Positions 53,101-60,510 of a stretch of 64,000 nt of DNA are shown here, in pieces (the stretch's first letter is position 1; each line of letters starts with the position of its first letter). The notes beneath the pieces were generated by a model. It worked only from the letters and a program-made list of their open reading frames with translations. It did not search any database and had not been told where the DNA came from. Source of the DNA: an uncultured Bacteroidia bacterium (GTDB taxonomy: Bacteria > Bacteroidota > Bacteroidia > Bacteroidales > UBA932); the NCBI GenBank assembly GCA_902780935.1, contig CACZHP010000024.1:26104-90103 (forward strand). Direction: 5' to 3'. The position numbers and the translations under genes were made by a program.

Positions 53101-55056
53101 TCATCTGATGACTTTTCGATGTCGCTATATTTACATTCATATACAAGTGGTCAGTTAAGAGTCGTAGCGAACATCGCTGGAAAAGAGGCTTACGACGACC
53201 ACATGACGACCTTTGTCCTTAAGGTATCGAAAAATGGAGTCACTTATACTTCTGATTATGCTGCAGTGTCTACTATCAGATGTCAACCTTTTATCTCGGG
53301 ACTTCCAAGGTACTCAATAAGTTCCGTTTGGACGAATGAGATAGACCGCTCATCTTCCAACATAATGGTTGATTATACCAGTACAGTTGACTTAAAGACA
53401 AAGACTGTGGTTAAAATGCTTGATGGTTCAGGCAATGCACCAACTATGGGTGCAAATGAGTTGGAATCTGCCGGATTGAGTCTCGAATATGAGGTAGTGA
53501 AGAATTATATGGTTGGTTCGCCTGTTGAAGATCAGGGCAACTTTGTCACATTGAGTGGCAGTGTGCTATATCCAAGGTATTCAGGCAGTGTCCCCAATGG
53601 AGGCCGGACTCCTATCGTTAGAGTCAAGTTGATGCATAATGGAGACGTGATTGATGTTGCCTACCATAAAGTTTACATTAGTTTCCCTTCTTCGGTTTCT
53701 GTAACGGGCGTGTCGTTGGATAAGACTTCATTGAGCCTCGAGGAAGGCAAGACTGCGACCCTTACGGCAACTGTCTTGCCCTCCAACGCCACCAACAAGG
53801 GTGTAACCTGGTCCTCCAGCAACACATCTGTAGCGACCGTCTCCACCTCCGGAGTCGTGACAGCTAAGGCCGCTGGCTCCGCAACCATCACCTGCGCAAC
53901 CGAGGACGGCGCGAAGAAAGCCACTTGCACTGTGACGGTCAGTGCGGCAACGGTTGCTGTAACTGGTGTATCGTTGGACAAGACTTCATTGAGTCTTGAG
54001 GAAGGCAAGACAGCGACTCTTACGGCGACGGTCTCGCCCTCTAACGCCACCAATAAGGCCGTGACCTGGTCCTCAAGCAACACCTCCGTCGCGACCGTCT
54101 CCACCTCCGGAGTCGTCACCGCCAAATCCGTCGGCTCCGCCACCATCACCTGCACCACCGAAGACGGCGCAAAGAATGCCACTTGTGCGGTGACGGTTAG
54201 TCCGGCTACGATTTCAGTCACGGGAGTATCGTTGGATAAGACCTCGTTAAGTCTTGAGGAAGGCAAGACAGCGACTATTACGGCAACCGTCTCGCCCTCC
54301 AACGCCACCAACAAGGCCGTAACCTGGTCCTCCAGCAACACCTCTGTCGCAACCGTCTCCTCCTCCGGAGTCGTGACAGCTAAGGCAGCTGGCTCCGCAA
54401 CCATCACATGCACCACCGAGGATGGTGCGAAGAAAGCCACTTGTGCGGTGACTGTGACAGGTGCAACAACAGGAACCGAGAACGGCCATGCATGGGTAGA
54501 TCTGGGATTGAGCGTAAAATGGGCTACATGTAATGTTGGTGCTTCCAGACCTGAAGGTTATGGTGATTATTATGCCTGGGGAGAAACGACAACTAAAACA
54601 TCATTCAGATGGGGAACTTATCAATGGTGTAAAGGCACAACATATTCGCTTACAAAATATTGTACAAGTATCGAATTTGGTCGTGTAGACGGGAAAACCA
54701 AATTGGAAATAGATGATGATGTTGCCAGTTCTACATGGAACGGTTCATGGAGGATGCCGACTGATTCGGAAATGAAAGAGTTGATTAATAATTGCTTGTG
54801 GTCACTGTCTTCTCTTAATGGGGTTGATGGTTATGTCATTACAAGTAAAAAGAATGGTAATAGTATTTTTTTACCATTTACTGGTTATAAATCAGAAAAC
54901 TCATCGGTTGGTGTTGGACTATCATCCTCATATGGATATTGGAGTGCATCTACAGAGGGATACGGAACAGGTCTTTGCTTTAGCTTTGGTTCTTCAATAG
55001 AATTGGGATACCGATCACGAAGTTATGGTTTAACTGTAAGGGCTGTATTAGATTAA
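50200..55056 (+). CDS. Giant lipoprotein with 13 BIG2 domains and C-terminal FISUMP domain
   Basis: 1618-aa lipoprotein with lipobox FLSSC (Cys26) and CQWLPEV like its neighbour. Ten tandem BIG2 Ig-like repeats of ~86 residues fill ~30-880 (unit such as SVTGVSLNRTSMSLTAG, then ATVSPSNATNKAVTWSS). A ~285-residue non-repeat region follows (~885-1165), beta-rich and unrecognised. Three further BIG2 copies lie at ~1166-1425 (SLDKTSLSLEEGKTATLTAT). The end is a FISUMP-type domain (Fibrobacter paralogous domain): HAWVDLGLSVKWATCNVGAS, YYAWGETTTK, SWRMPTDSEMKELINNC, YWSASTEG, RAVLD. A surface adhesin or sensor arm is the best guess. Confidence 0.88.
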   Translation: MDMGRNNCGTFVYVLIIVTLCFLSSCQWLPEVSGVRLSESSVTLKVGGSRTLSATVEPAAAEYDGISWSSSNPSVVTVSNGMLTAFRVGSTTITATAAGVTSAPCTVTVEATKVTAVTLSSYSLELTEGENASLRVTVSPSDATDPSVSWTSSNRNVVTVSNGYVSAVAPGEATITVRANDGGLSATCLVTVKSKTIAVTGVSLNRSSLTIDKGATSQLTATVSPSNATNKDVTWTSNNPDVASVASDGTVTANRIGTAKITVTTADGSKTASCSVTVKSVPVTSVTLSPSSLSMTVGETTWLTATVSPSNASNKDVTWTSSNTSVATVSSDGEVTAKKAGTATITAKTADGGKTATCSVTVKASTVSVTGVSLNSSSLTLQVGKTATLVATVSPSDATNKGVIWTVGNTSVASVTSSGLVTAKKVGTTVVTVKTSDGGKTATCTVTVKSSTVSVTGVAISPTSLSLTAGDTYELTPTVSPSNTTNKAVTWSSSNTSVATVSSDGTVTAKSAGSATITCTTSDGGKTATCSVTVKAGTVSVTGVSLNRTSMSLTAGTTGTLTATVSPSNATNKAVTWSSNNTTVATVSSSGVVTAKAAGSATITVRTDDGGKTATCTVTVTSATVAVTGVSVSPTSLSLTAGETYRLTPTVSPSNATNTGVTWTSSNTSVATVASDGTVTAKAAGSATITCTTTDGAKKATCSVTVKNATVSVSSVSLDRTSMGLVVGSTGALKATVNPSNATNQGVTWSSNNTSVATVSSSGVVTAKAAGTASITVTTSDGSKTASCTVTVTNATVAVTGVSVSPTSLSLTAGETYRLTPTVSPSNATNTAVSWTSSNTSVATVSSDGTVTAKTAGSATITCTTQDGNKTASCSVTVTDPSPTLSFQPQMFINGMKGFKANSFVYQPLDPSAAEKLDSKNESWVGHRDSYSESNAVLTYNVSPSSFSFDNSYDYSSASLDISTRTYSSDDFSMSLYLHSYTSGQLRVVANIAGKEAYDDHMTTFVLKVSKNGVTYTSDYAAVSTIRCQPFISGLPRYSISSVWTNEIDRSSSNIMVDYTSTVDLKTKTVVKMLDGSGNAPTMGANELESAGLSLEYEVVKNYMVGSPVEDQGNFVTLSGSVLYPRYSGSVPNGGRTPIVRVKLMHNGDVIDVAYHKVYISFPSSVSVTGVSLDKTSLSLEEGKTATLTATVLPSNATNKGVTWSSSNTSVATVSTSGVVTAKAAGSATITCATEDGAKKATCTVTVSAATVAVTGVSLDKTSLSLEEGKTATLTATVSPSNATNKAVTWSSSNTSVATVSTSGVVTAKSVGSATITCTTEDGAKNATCAVTVSPATISVTGVSLDKTSLSLEEGKTATITATVSPSNATNKAVTWSSSNTSVATVSSSGVVTAKAAGSATITCTTEDGAKKATCAVTVTGATTGTENGHAWVDLGLSVKWATCNVGASRPEGYGDYYAWGETTTKTSFRWGTYQWCKGTTYSLTKYCTSIEFGRVDGKTKLEIDDDVASSTWNGSWRMPTDSEMKELINNCLWSLSSLNGVDGYVITSKKNGNSIFLPFTGYKSENSSVGVGLSSSYGYWSASTEGYGTGLCFSFGSSIELGYRSRSYGLTVRAVLD
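50790..52840 (+). repeat. Tandem ~258-bp BIG2 coding repeats, first block
   Basis: Eight successive units of about 258 bp (the third to tenth BIG2 domains of the 1618-aa protein), strongly conserved at DNA level so that the opposite strand also stays open. An additional three-copy block lies at 53700-54465. Confidence 0.85.
53700..54465 (+). repeat. Tandem ~258-bp BIG2 coding repeats, second block
   Basis: Three nearly identical units encoding SLDKTSLSLEEGKTATLTAT-type BIG2 domains. They resemble each other more than the copies of the first block, pointing to a separate and recent amplification. Confidence 0.85.
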
Positions 55057-55084
55057 GAGTGACTATTCTTTTATATTTCAAATA

Positions 55085-55771
55085 ATGAAGGTTCTTCATC
55101 GTTATCGTCTCAGTGACAGCTGTTTAATTTTTGCCATTATTATTGTATTGACATTATTATCCTGTGCAATCATTCTGTATGTATGTTTTGGAATAGGATG
55201 GCCTGTTGCTTATATCAATAAGTCAAAAGAGGTTAACGAAGTACTGCTTCAGCTCTCCTATAGTTACTTGGCGGGGATAATAGTGTTCTTGCTGACGAAT
55301 ATTATACCTTATCAACTATTGAGAAATAAATTACATAAACCCATTGAGGCCGTTTTAATCAATGTTAAAGAGAAATATCATGCAAGCGCTAAATGTATTA
55401 TGTCAGTTGAAGAGTATTCGGTTCCGTTTACGCGAGAAAAAATAGTTTCATCCTTTGCGAGCAAATCTTACCGGGAAACATGTGATCTCGGAAAACTAGG
55501 TATAAATAAGATGCCAATCATAGATTGTTTGATTCATTATGATAATGAGGCTAAAATATTGATCCAGAATGCTTTATCATATAAAAAATATCTGCCGACC
55601 CAGATTATTATTAAACTTGAAGAGTTGCGATCCGGTGAATATTCAAAACTACTTGTTGCATATAAAACTGTTAATCAGTTAGATAATTGTGAGCAAAGGT
55701 CTATCCTCGGAAATTCTATAATGGATCAATATGAGTTGGCCGAGTCGTTACTTAAACACAGTACTTTATAG
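55085..55771 (+). CDS. Two-helix membrane protein of AT-rich insert, unknown function
   Basis: 228-aa protein with two N-terminal membrane helices (CLIFAIIIVLTLLSCAIILY at ~15-34, and SYLAGIIVFLLTNIIPYQLL at ~60-80) and a predominantly helical cytoplasmic remainder of ~145 residues. No known family was recognised. The codons are clearly AT-rich compared with both neighbours. It shares its last base with the next gene, so the two are one transcriptional and translational unit. Membrane anchor plus a HEPN-like partner would fit a defence or toxin-type cassette, but this is inference. Confidence 0.6.
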   Translation: MKVLHRYRLSDSCLIFAIIIVLTLLSCAIILYVCFGIGWPVAYINKSKEVNEVLLQLSYSYLAGIIVFLLTNIIPYQLLRNKLHKPIEAVLINVKEKYHASAKCIMSVEEYSVPFTREKIVSSFASKSYRETCDLGKLGINKMPIIDCLIHYDNEAKILIQNALSYKKYLPTQIIIKLEELRSGEYSKLLVAYKTVNQLDNCEQRSILGNSIMDQYELAESLLKHSTL

Positions 55772-56364
55772 TGGTAAATATCTTTTTTCTTAGCTGTCTT
55801 ATTATAAATGTAATAATCATTATGCAAATGAAAAGCGCACCTGGGGATTATCATTGGATTACCAATCACCTTCATGTGGATTTAAATAAAGCTTCACTAA
55901 AGCCTGTTTTGGCTTTTTTACTCTATTGGAACACTTTTGAAGCTCGCCTGTTTGAGAGAAACTTTTGTACGCAATCGTTGAAAGACGATGATGTAATCCT
56001 TTTAGTTGACAATAAGATAGTATCTGATTCCTTCGCATATGCTAAAAAGCGATATGTCTCTACGAAGGGTAATCTAAAACAAACGTTTGATAAATTGGGC
56101 TTCAGGAATCTTTCTAAAAACAATAATAAAGAAACCGATGATGAGAAATTTGTGAAGGAAGTACTTCTTGATGAGTGCCCCTCATGTAAAAAACAGCTGA
56201 TAGCAATAATAATCATAGTATATCGATTAAGGAATAATATGTTTCATGGTGAAAAGAGCATATCAGAAGCTTCTCGGCAAACTACATTGCTAAAATGGGC
56301 TTGCCGCATTTTAGGAGAATGTCTTAGCCAGAATGAAGAAGATACTAGAAAAGCATCAGTTTAG
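55771..56364 (+). CDS. HEPN-like helical protein of AT-rich insert
   Basis: 197-aa helical protein. Near the C-terminus YRLRNNMFHGEKSI carries R-x4-H (RNNMFH), the active-site pattern of HEPN ribonuclease-type domains, and the surrounding NNMFHGEK wording is common to Apea-like/HEPN proteins of unknown function. A CPSC pair precedes it (DECPSCKK). The GTG at 55771 overlaps the preceding stop by one base; an ATG at 55822 (MQMKSAPGDYHW) is the alternative start and lacks the hydrophobic leader. Composition is AT-rich. Function as an RNase is not established; HEPN domains may also be inactive scaffolds. Confidence 0.55.
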   Translation: MVNIFFLSCLIINVIIIMQMKSAPGDYHWITNHLHVDLNKASLKPVLAFLLYWNTFEARLFERNFCTQSLKDDDVILLVDNKIVSDSFAYAKKRYVSTKGNLKQTFDKLGFRNLSKNNNKETDDEKFVKEVLLDECPSCKKQLIAIIIIVYRLRNNMFHGEKSISEASRQTTLLKWACRILGECLSQNEEDTRKASV

Positions 56365-56387
56365 GCAGTTAGGCGGGTTTGGCTGTT

Positions 56388-56422
56388 GCACAAGATAGGC
56401 TTTAATGTGGGGTATCTTGTGC
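56388..56422. repeat. Perfect 10-bp inverted repeat upstream of second kinase
   Basis: GCACAAGATA (56388-56397) and TATCTTGTGC (56413-56422) flank a 15-base loop, between the HEPN-like stop and the kinase start at 56542. No T run follows, so an operator is as likely as a terminator. Confidence 0.45.
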
Positions 56423-56541
56423 GTGAATATGGACTGGAGTAGGGCCTGGTGATCAAAGTAGGGACTTGTTTTCCCATCTTGCTCAAGGGATGAGAGATGC
56501 AGGTTAAGTTCGGCGGAAATTGTTGAGAATGAAATAAATAT

Positions 56542-58890
56542 ATGAAACTGGAAGAAGGTGAGATAATCCAGTCCCGTTACAGGCTGCTGTCGCTGAAGGG
56601 CCGTGGGTCTTTCGGTGAGGTGTGGCTGGCGAAAGATGAGCAGACGGATCTGGATGTGGCTGTCAAGGTGTATATCGCATTGGATGACAAGGGATTGGAG
56701 GAGTTCAAGGCGGAGTACAAGAACTCATATTCCCTTAACCATCCGAACCTTCTGCACGCCTATTACTTCGATGTGGTGGACCGGCAGCCGTTCCTTGTGA
56801 TGCCGTATTGTCCGGACTCGGCGGAGTCTTTGGTCGGGAACGCCGATGAGAAGACGCTGCTACGGTTCATCCGGGATGTCGCCTCTGGCCTGGAGTACCT
56901 TCATGCCAGGGACATTATTCACCGTGACATCAAACCGGACAACATCCTGGTGAACCAGGAGGGAAACTTTGTCATTACTGACTTCGGGGTGAGTTCGAAG
57001 ATGAAGAGCACTCTGCGTCGCAACTCTACCCGTGCGATGGCTGGGGCTGATGTGGCCGGGACGATCGGGTACATGGCTCCGGAACTGTTTTCCCGCAATC
57101 CTGATGCTGTCAAGGCCACGGACATCTGGGCGCTCGGTGCGACAGTCTTTGAGATGGCCTCCGGGGAGATGCCGTTCTTCGGTCAGGGTGGTGCTCTGCT
57201 CCTGCGGGGGGCGGATATTCCCGAATTGAGAGGGGAGTGGTCGGAGGGCTTCCGGAGTCTCGTCGATGCCTGCCTCGCCAAGGAGACTTGGGACAGGCCT
57301 ACGGCGGCGAGGTTGGTGGAGATGGCTGATAGTCTGCTGAAAGGTAGGCCGGTGGCTTTTAAAGAACCTTCACGTCTTGTTGACACATCCGCAACTGTCA
57401 GAAATTCGACGGCAGAACCTCAGGTCGCTCCGGTCGCTCCGGTCGTCTCGCCTGATAATAAGCCTGCTCCTTCTACTAATGCAGTTGTTGGAAAGGTAAA
57501 GGTGGATAAGAATAATTCAGCCTGGTATTATGTGGCCGCTGCAATCATTCTTATAAGTGTTTTTGGTCTCGTGATGACTCGTAAGTCGGCAACGGATTCT
57601 GATGGCAGTCAGAAAGCCAAGGTTGAGCAACCGACTCCAGAGGCAAAGGTTAATCTTCCGTCTGGCAATAAAGCCTATTATGGAACGGTATTTATGAAAA
57701 AGGATGGTAGTAGGGTGAGAATCAAAAGGATTGAGTTTAACTTTGACTCGGGAATAGGAAAGAGCTATTATAGCGATAAGCCTCTGGATTTAAGGTTTGT
57801 GGAGAAGAAAGTTGGTGGTCCTTATGTCTATCTTAAGATACAGGAGTCGAATCCGGATATGACAATTGTGTCGAAATTGGGAGAGAAGATCACTTCAATC
57901 TATGAGGGTTTTTATTCCCCTAAAGATAAAACGATTGCCGGCAAAGGCCAGAATTGGCATGGCGAAGAGTTTACATTTATCTTTTCTCCGGGTAAAGCCC
58001 CTTGGACAGAGGAAGAAACAACCCAAAAGATTGAGTCTTCAATAGAGAAGAAGGTCGCTTCGCCTGTAAACGAAGAAGTTGAAACAGCGACAGTCAAGGA
58101 AAGGAGAAAAGCTGAAACAGTTTCTCCTAAACCAAATACAACAGTAATAACTTCTTCAGCTAAGATCAGCCGCACTTCGATAGATATAAAGGTTGGAGAA
58201 ACATACCAACTTGCTGTTTCCGGTGGTTCTGGTTCTGCTCATTGGGTCTCTGAAGGTGAGACGATAGCTACGGTCGGCGATAATGGACTTGTTACGGGAA
58301 TTAAAGCTGGCACTACCAAAGTCTCGGTGATGTATGATGGGATAATACTCTCCTGTTCCGTGGTGGTCAAGCAGGGGTCAAATACGGTTCCTTCGCCTTC
58401 ATCTTCCAGCACCGATCGAACCATCTACTCGAAAGAAGCTACAATTAAAGTTGGAGAGAGAGTGTCGGCTCAACTTTCAGAAGGAAAAGTTGATGAATGG
58501 GAAGTTAATCAAAATATATCTCAATATGTGTCAGCAACTTCAAATGGTACATTGGCGGCGCTAAAGGCTGGCAGAGTGAGTATCTGGGGATATATAGGCG
58601 GTTCACCTAAATTGTTCAAATTAACAATTGTCGGGAGTGGAACTTATGTGCCCCAAGACCGCGCTCCTTATCAAGTTTCATCTAGGGATTTCACAATGTA
58701 TGTAGGAGATGTGATTACTGCTAAGATTGTTGATGGCGATATTACGAGTTGGGAAATAGCGGATAGAGACAAAACTTATGTTTTAGCCGATGGCAATAGA
58801 TTGTGTGCTAAGAAAGCTGGTAGCGTCATGGTTTGGGGCTATGTTGGGAGTTCTCCAAAGCACTTTAATATTACTATTAAATCGAGATGA
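56542..58890 (+). CDS. Ser/Thr kinase with membrane helix and BIG2-type periplasmic domains
   Basis: 782-aa transmembrane Hanks kinase, paralogous to the one at 43687. Kinase domain ~12-265: GRGSFGEVWLAKD, AVKVYIALD, IHRDIKPDNILVN, VITDFGVSSK and MAPELFSRNPDAVKATD. A single membrane segment (WYYVAAAIILISVFGLVM, ~327-345) follows a short Pro/Ala linker. Outside are a ~110-residue unknown domain (~370-480), a BIG2-like domain (ISRTSIDIKVGETYQLAVSG, ~540-610) and two related degenerate copies each ending in a VWGY/IWGY-type sequence (~630-700 and ~710-782). This is the expected topology for a receptor kinase: cytoplasmic catalysis with outer sensor. Confidence 0.92.
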   Translation: MKLEEGEIIQSRYRLLSLKGRGSFGEVWLAKDEQTDLDVAVKVYIALDDKGLEEFKAEYKNSYSLNHPNLLHAYYFDVVDRQPFLVMPYCPDSAESLVGNADEKTLLRFIRDVASGLEYLHARDIIHRDIKPDNILVNQEGNFVITDFGVSSKMKSTLRRNSTRAMAGADVAGTIGYMAPELFSRNPDAVKATDIWALGATVFEMASGEMPFFGQGGALLLRGADIPELRGEWSEGFRSLVDACLAKETWDRPTAARLVEMADSLLKGRPVAFKEPSRLVDTSATVRNSTAEPQVAPVAPVVSPDNKPAPSTNAVVGKVKVDKNNSAWYYVAAAIILISVFGLVMTRKSATDSDGSQKAKVEQPTPEAKVNLPSGNKAYYGTVFMKKDGSRVRIKRIEFNFDSGIGKSYYSDKPLDLRFVEKKVGGPYVYLKIQESNPDMTIVSKLGEKITSIYEGFYSPKDKTIAGKGQNWHGEEFTFIFSPGKAPWTEEETTQKIESSIEKKVASPVNEEVETATVKERRKAETVSPKPNTTVITSSAKISRTSIDIKVGETYQLAVSGGSGSAHWVSEGETIATVGDNGLVTGIKAGTTKVSVMYDGIILSCSVVVKQGSNTVPSPSSSSTDRTIYSKEATIKVGERVSAQLSEGKVDEWEVNQNISQYVSATSNGTLAALKAGRVSIWGYIGGSPKLFKLTIVGSGTYVPQDRAPYQVSSRDFTMYVGDVITAKIVDGDITSWEIADRDKTYVLADGNRLCAKKAGSVMVWGYVGSSPKHFNITIKSR

Positions 58891-58929
58891 TCTATGTCCC
58901 ACTGCAAGGGAACTAACTATAAATGAAGC

Positions 58930-59130
58930 ACATCGGGCAAGGTCTGATTTTAGGCTTTAGACCTTGCCTCGTGAAAATGCACCATAGGGCTCTGGGAGAC
59001 CGATTCAGCAGGCAGGGTCCCCAGCTCTTTTTTAGACCTTGCCCGAAATTTGGTCGTTCTTCGGCACGGGAAGGCATTTTGAGGGCTGCCGTGCCCGTTA
59101 AGGCCACAATTTCGGCACGGGCAATGATAC
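58930..59130. repeat. Nested inverted and direct repeats
   Basis: GGCAAGGTCT is mirrored by AGACCTTGCC twice (loops to ~58941-58973 and 59034-59043). GGCACGG occurs at ~59074 and ~59114 with the complement CCGTGCC between (~59089). The interval has no convincing gene, although short frames cross it, and looks like a mosaic of short palindromic repeats. Confidence 0.55.
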
Positions 59131-59149
59131 ATCGAATTCAGGGCTGGTA

Positions 59150-59196
59150 GATCCTTCGCTGCGCTCAGGATGACAGGGCTGCACTCAGGATGACAG
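59150..59196. repeat. Dispersed repeat variant with tandem tail
   Basis: GATCCTTCGCTGCGCTCAGG then ATGACAG, immediately followed by a partial second copy (GGCTGCACTCAGGATGACAG). Confidence 0.7.
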
Positions 59197-59237
59197 CGAA
59201 GTGAATAAAAAACAGAAATATTTCATAAAGAAACAGA

Positions 59238-59274
59238 AAAACCTCCTTCCTACCCTTGTGCGGAAGGAGGTTTT
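59238..59274 (+). terminator. Hairpin enclosing the Rpn gene -33 box
   Basis: Perfect 13-bp stem AAAACCTCCTTCC / GGAAGGAGGTTTT with an 11-base loop. It may stop upstream transcription; as at secA, its loop holds a promoter element. Confidence 0.55.
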
Positions 59275-59286
59275 CCGATATTTTTG
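59255..59286 (+). promoter_or_regulatory. Promoter of Rpn-type gene
   Basis: CTTG (59255-59258), 20-base spacer, TATTTTTG (59279-59286), 25 bases before the ATG at 59312. Confidence 0.6.
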
Positions 59287-59311
59287 CGGTAACCTTAATT
59301 TCAGCTAAACT

Positions 59312-60226
59312 ATGAATTCCTTATCCTCAATTCTCACGAAGGCCCGCTCACAGGGCATCGTGTTTATCGATCCACGGATCGACTACGCATTCAAACTAAT
59401 ATTCGGCACCCCCGGCAACGAGGACCTTCTCCTGCGCCTTGTCCAGGCCATATTGCCGGAAAAGGGCATTGTCTCTGTTGCCTTGGAGCAACAGGAACAA
59501 GTCGGTCTCAGGCCTGATTCACGGCGCTCTGTTGTCGATGTGCGCTGCGGGACAGATGACGGCAGCGAGATGATCCTCGAGATGCAGGTCCGCAGCCAGG
59601 ACGACTTCACCGACCGGCTAGTGTTCTACTCATCATTTCCTATTGTCAACCGCCTCCAGCAGGGGGACAACACCACCTATTCCTTCACGCCTCTTTACAT
59701 GGTCGGCATCACGGATTTCATCATCCCGGGAGTGCCCCGCAACGATGACATGATAAACCACTACACGATCCGGAACGTCAAGGACAACGGCATCGAGTTC
59801 ACGGACAGCCTGCACTACATCACCGTGGAGTTGCCGAAGCTGACGGAGACTTTGCAGGAGGTCAAGGACACTCCGGAGTGGATCCTTTACACTATCAAGA
59901 ATATGGGGTCGATGAAGGAGATGCCTTCTGAATATCGTGGCAGTTATTTGGAAAAGATGTTCCAATTGTCTAACTTCGCATCCATGGATGAGATGAGCCA
60001 GAGAGAGTACCTTGCCCGCTACATGTGGGAAGTTGACCAGCGGAGCCAGCTCCGCACGGCCAGGAACGAGGGCTTGGCGGAAGGTCGAGCAGAGGGAAGA
60101 GCAGAGGGTCGAACTGAAGGTCTGTTCGAGACTGCTAGAATGATGCTTTCTGACGGAGTGGCTTTGTCCACGATTCAGAAGTACACCGGACTCTCCCAAG
60201 ATGAGATTCTGAATCTCAACAAATAA
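59312..60226 (+). CDS. Rpn-family PD-(D/E)XK nuclease/transposase-like protein
   Basis: 304-aa protein of the Rpn (YhgA-like, recombination-promoting nuclease) family. DPRIDYAFKLIFGTPGNEDL at the N-terminus is the family start, and VVDVRC...ILEMQ (~residues 69-95) is the PD-(D/E)XK catalytic core D-(x)n-E-x-Q. The C-terminus is a repetitive EGxAEGRAEGRAEGR linker followed by a helical tail, typical of these proteins and probably slippery at DNA level. Predicted DNA endonuclease linked to horizontal exchange or phage defence. It has its own promoter and a hairpin (60265-60289) after it. Confidence 0.88.
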   Translation: MNSLSSILTKARSQGIVFIDPRIDYAFKLIFGTPGNEDLLLRLVQAILPEKGIVSVALEQQEQVGLRPDSRRSVVDVRCGTDDGSEMILEMQVRSQDDFTDRLVFYSSFPIVNRLQQGDNTTYSFTPLYMVGITDFIIPGVPRNDDMINHYTIRNVKDNGIEFTDSLHYITVELPKLTETLQEVKDTPEWILYTIKNMGSMKEMPSEYRGSYLEKMFQLSNFASMDEMSQREYLARYMWEVDQRSQLRTARNEGLAEGRAEGRAEGRTEGLFETARMMLSDGVALSTIQKYTGLSQDEILNLNK

Positions 60227-60264
60227 TCCCCATCGTGATTAATTGAATCATTTACGTTAGGTGT

Positions 60265-60289
60265 CCCATCTCCTGGTTTGAGAGATGGG
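60265..60289 (+). terminator. Hairpin downstream of Rpn-type gene
   Basis: CCCATCTC / GAGATGGG with loop CTGGTTTGA, 38 bases after the stop; the downstream tail GCCGTTATTT is only moderately T-rich. Confidence 0.55.
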
Positions 60290-60317
60290 GCCGTTATTTA
60301 GGGGAAAGTTAAAGATA

Positions 60318-60342
60318 GATCCTTCGCTTCGCTCAGTATGAC
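60318..60342. repeat. Dispersed intergenic repeat copy
   Basis: GATCCTTCGCTTCGCTCAGT then ATGAC. Its last part overlaps the start of the 82-bp direct repeat at 60321-60402. Confidence 0.8.
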
Positions 60343-60402
60343 AGTTGATTCATCATGACAATGCTTTAAATTTGCGAAAGCGTGGGATTATTCGTATATT
60401 AG
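60321..60402 (+). repeat. Left 82-bp direct repeat, carrying a promoter
   Basis: Matches 61394-61475 at 76 of 82 positions with no gap. It includes a dispersed repeat, GATTCATCATGACAA, and a complete promoter ending TATATTAG. The two copies flank the RhuM-like gene. Confidence 0.9.
60371..60402 (+). promoter_or_regulatory. Promoter upstream of candidate small RNA and RhuM-like gene
   Basis: TTTG (60371-60374), 20-base spacer, TATATTAG (60395-60402), close to TAnnTTTG. Identical to the box at 61444-61475. Confidence 0.75.
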
Positions 60403-60408
60403 TTGAAG

Positions 60409-60482
60409 CAATACTGTTAGCCGCAGTACGTGAGAGTCTGCACCGCGATATAGGAGGTCGTGCCTATGTCGCGGTTTTTTTT
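60409..60482 (+). ncRNA. Candidate ~74-nt small RNA or attenuator leader
   Basis: Between the promoter at 60371-60402 and an intrinsic terminator (12-bp stem 60443-60454/60463-60474 with one mismatch, CCGCGATATAGG, then eight T to 60482). A GCAG...CTGC hairpin (~60423-60441) lies upstream. The RNA ends 28 bases before the RhuM-like ATG, so it is either an independent RNA or a leader whose terminator controls that gene. Confidence 0.6.
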
Positions 60483-60510
60483 GAAATGGTTTGAAATCAA
60501 TGAATTAAAA

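Noticed and set aside
58923-59150. A 75-codon frame across the mosaic of palindromes.
   Set aside because: It consists only of the repeat sequences and shows no family.
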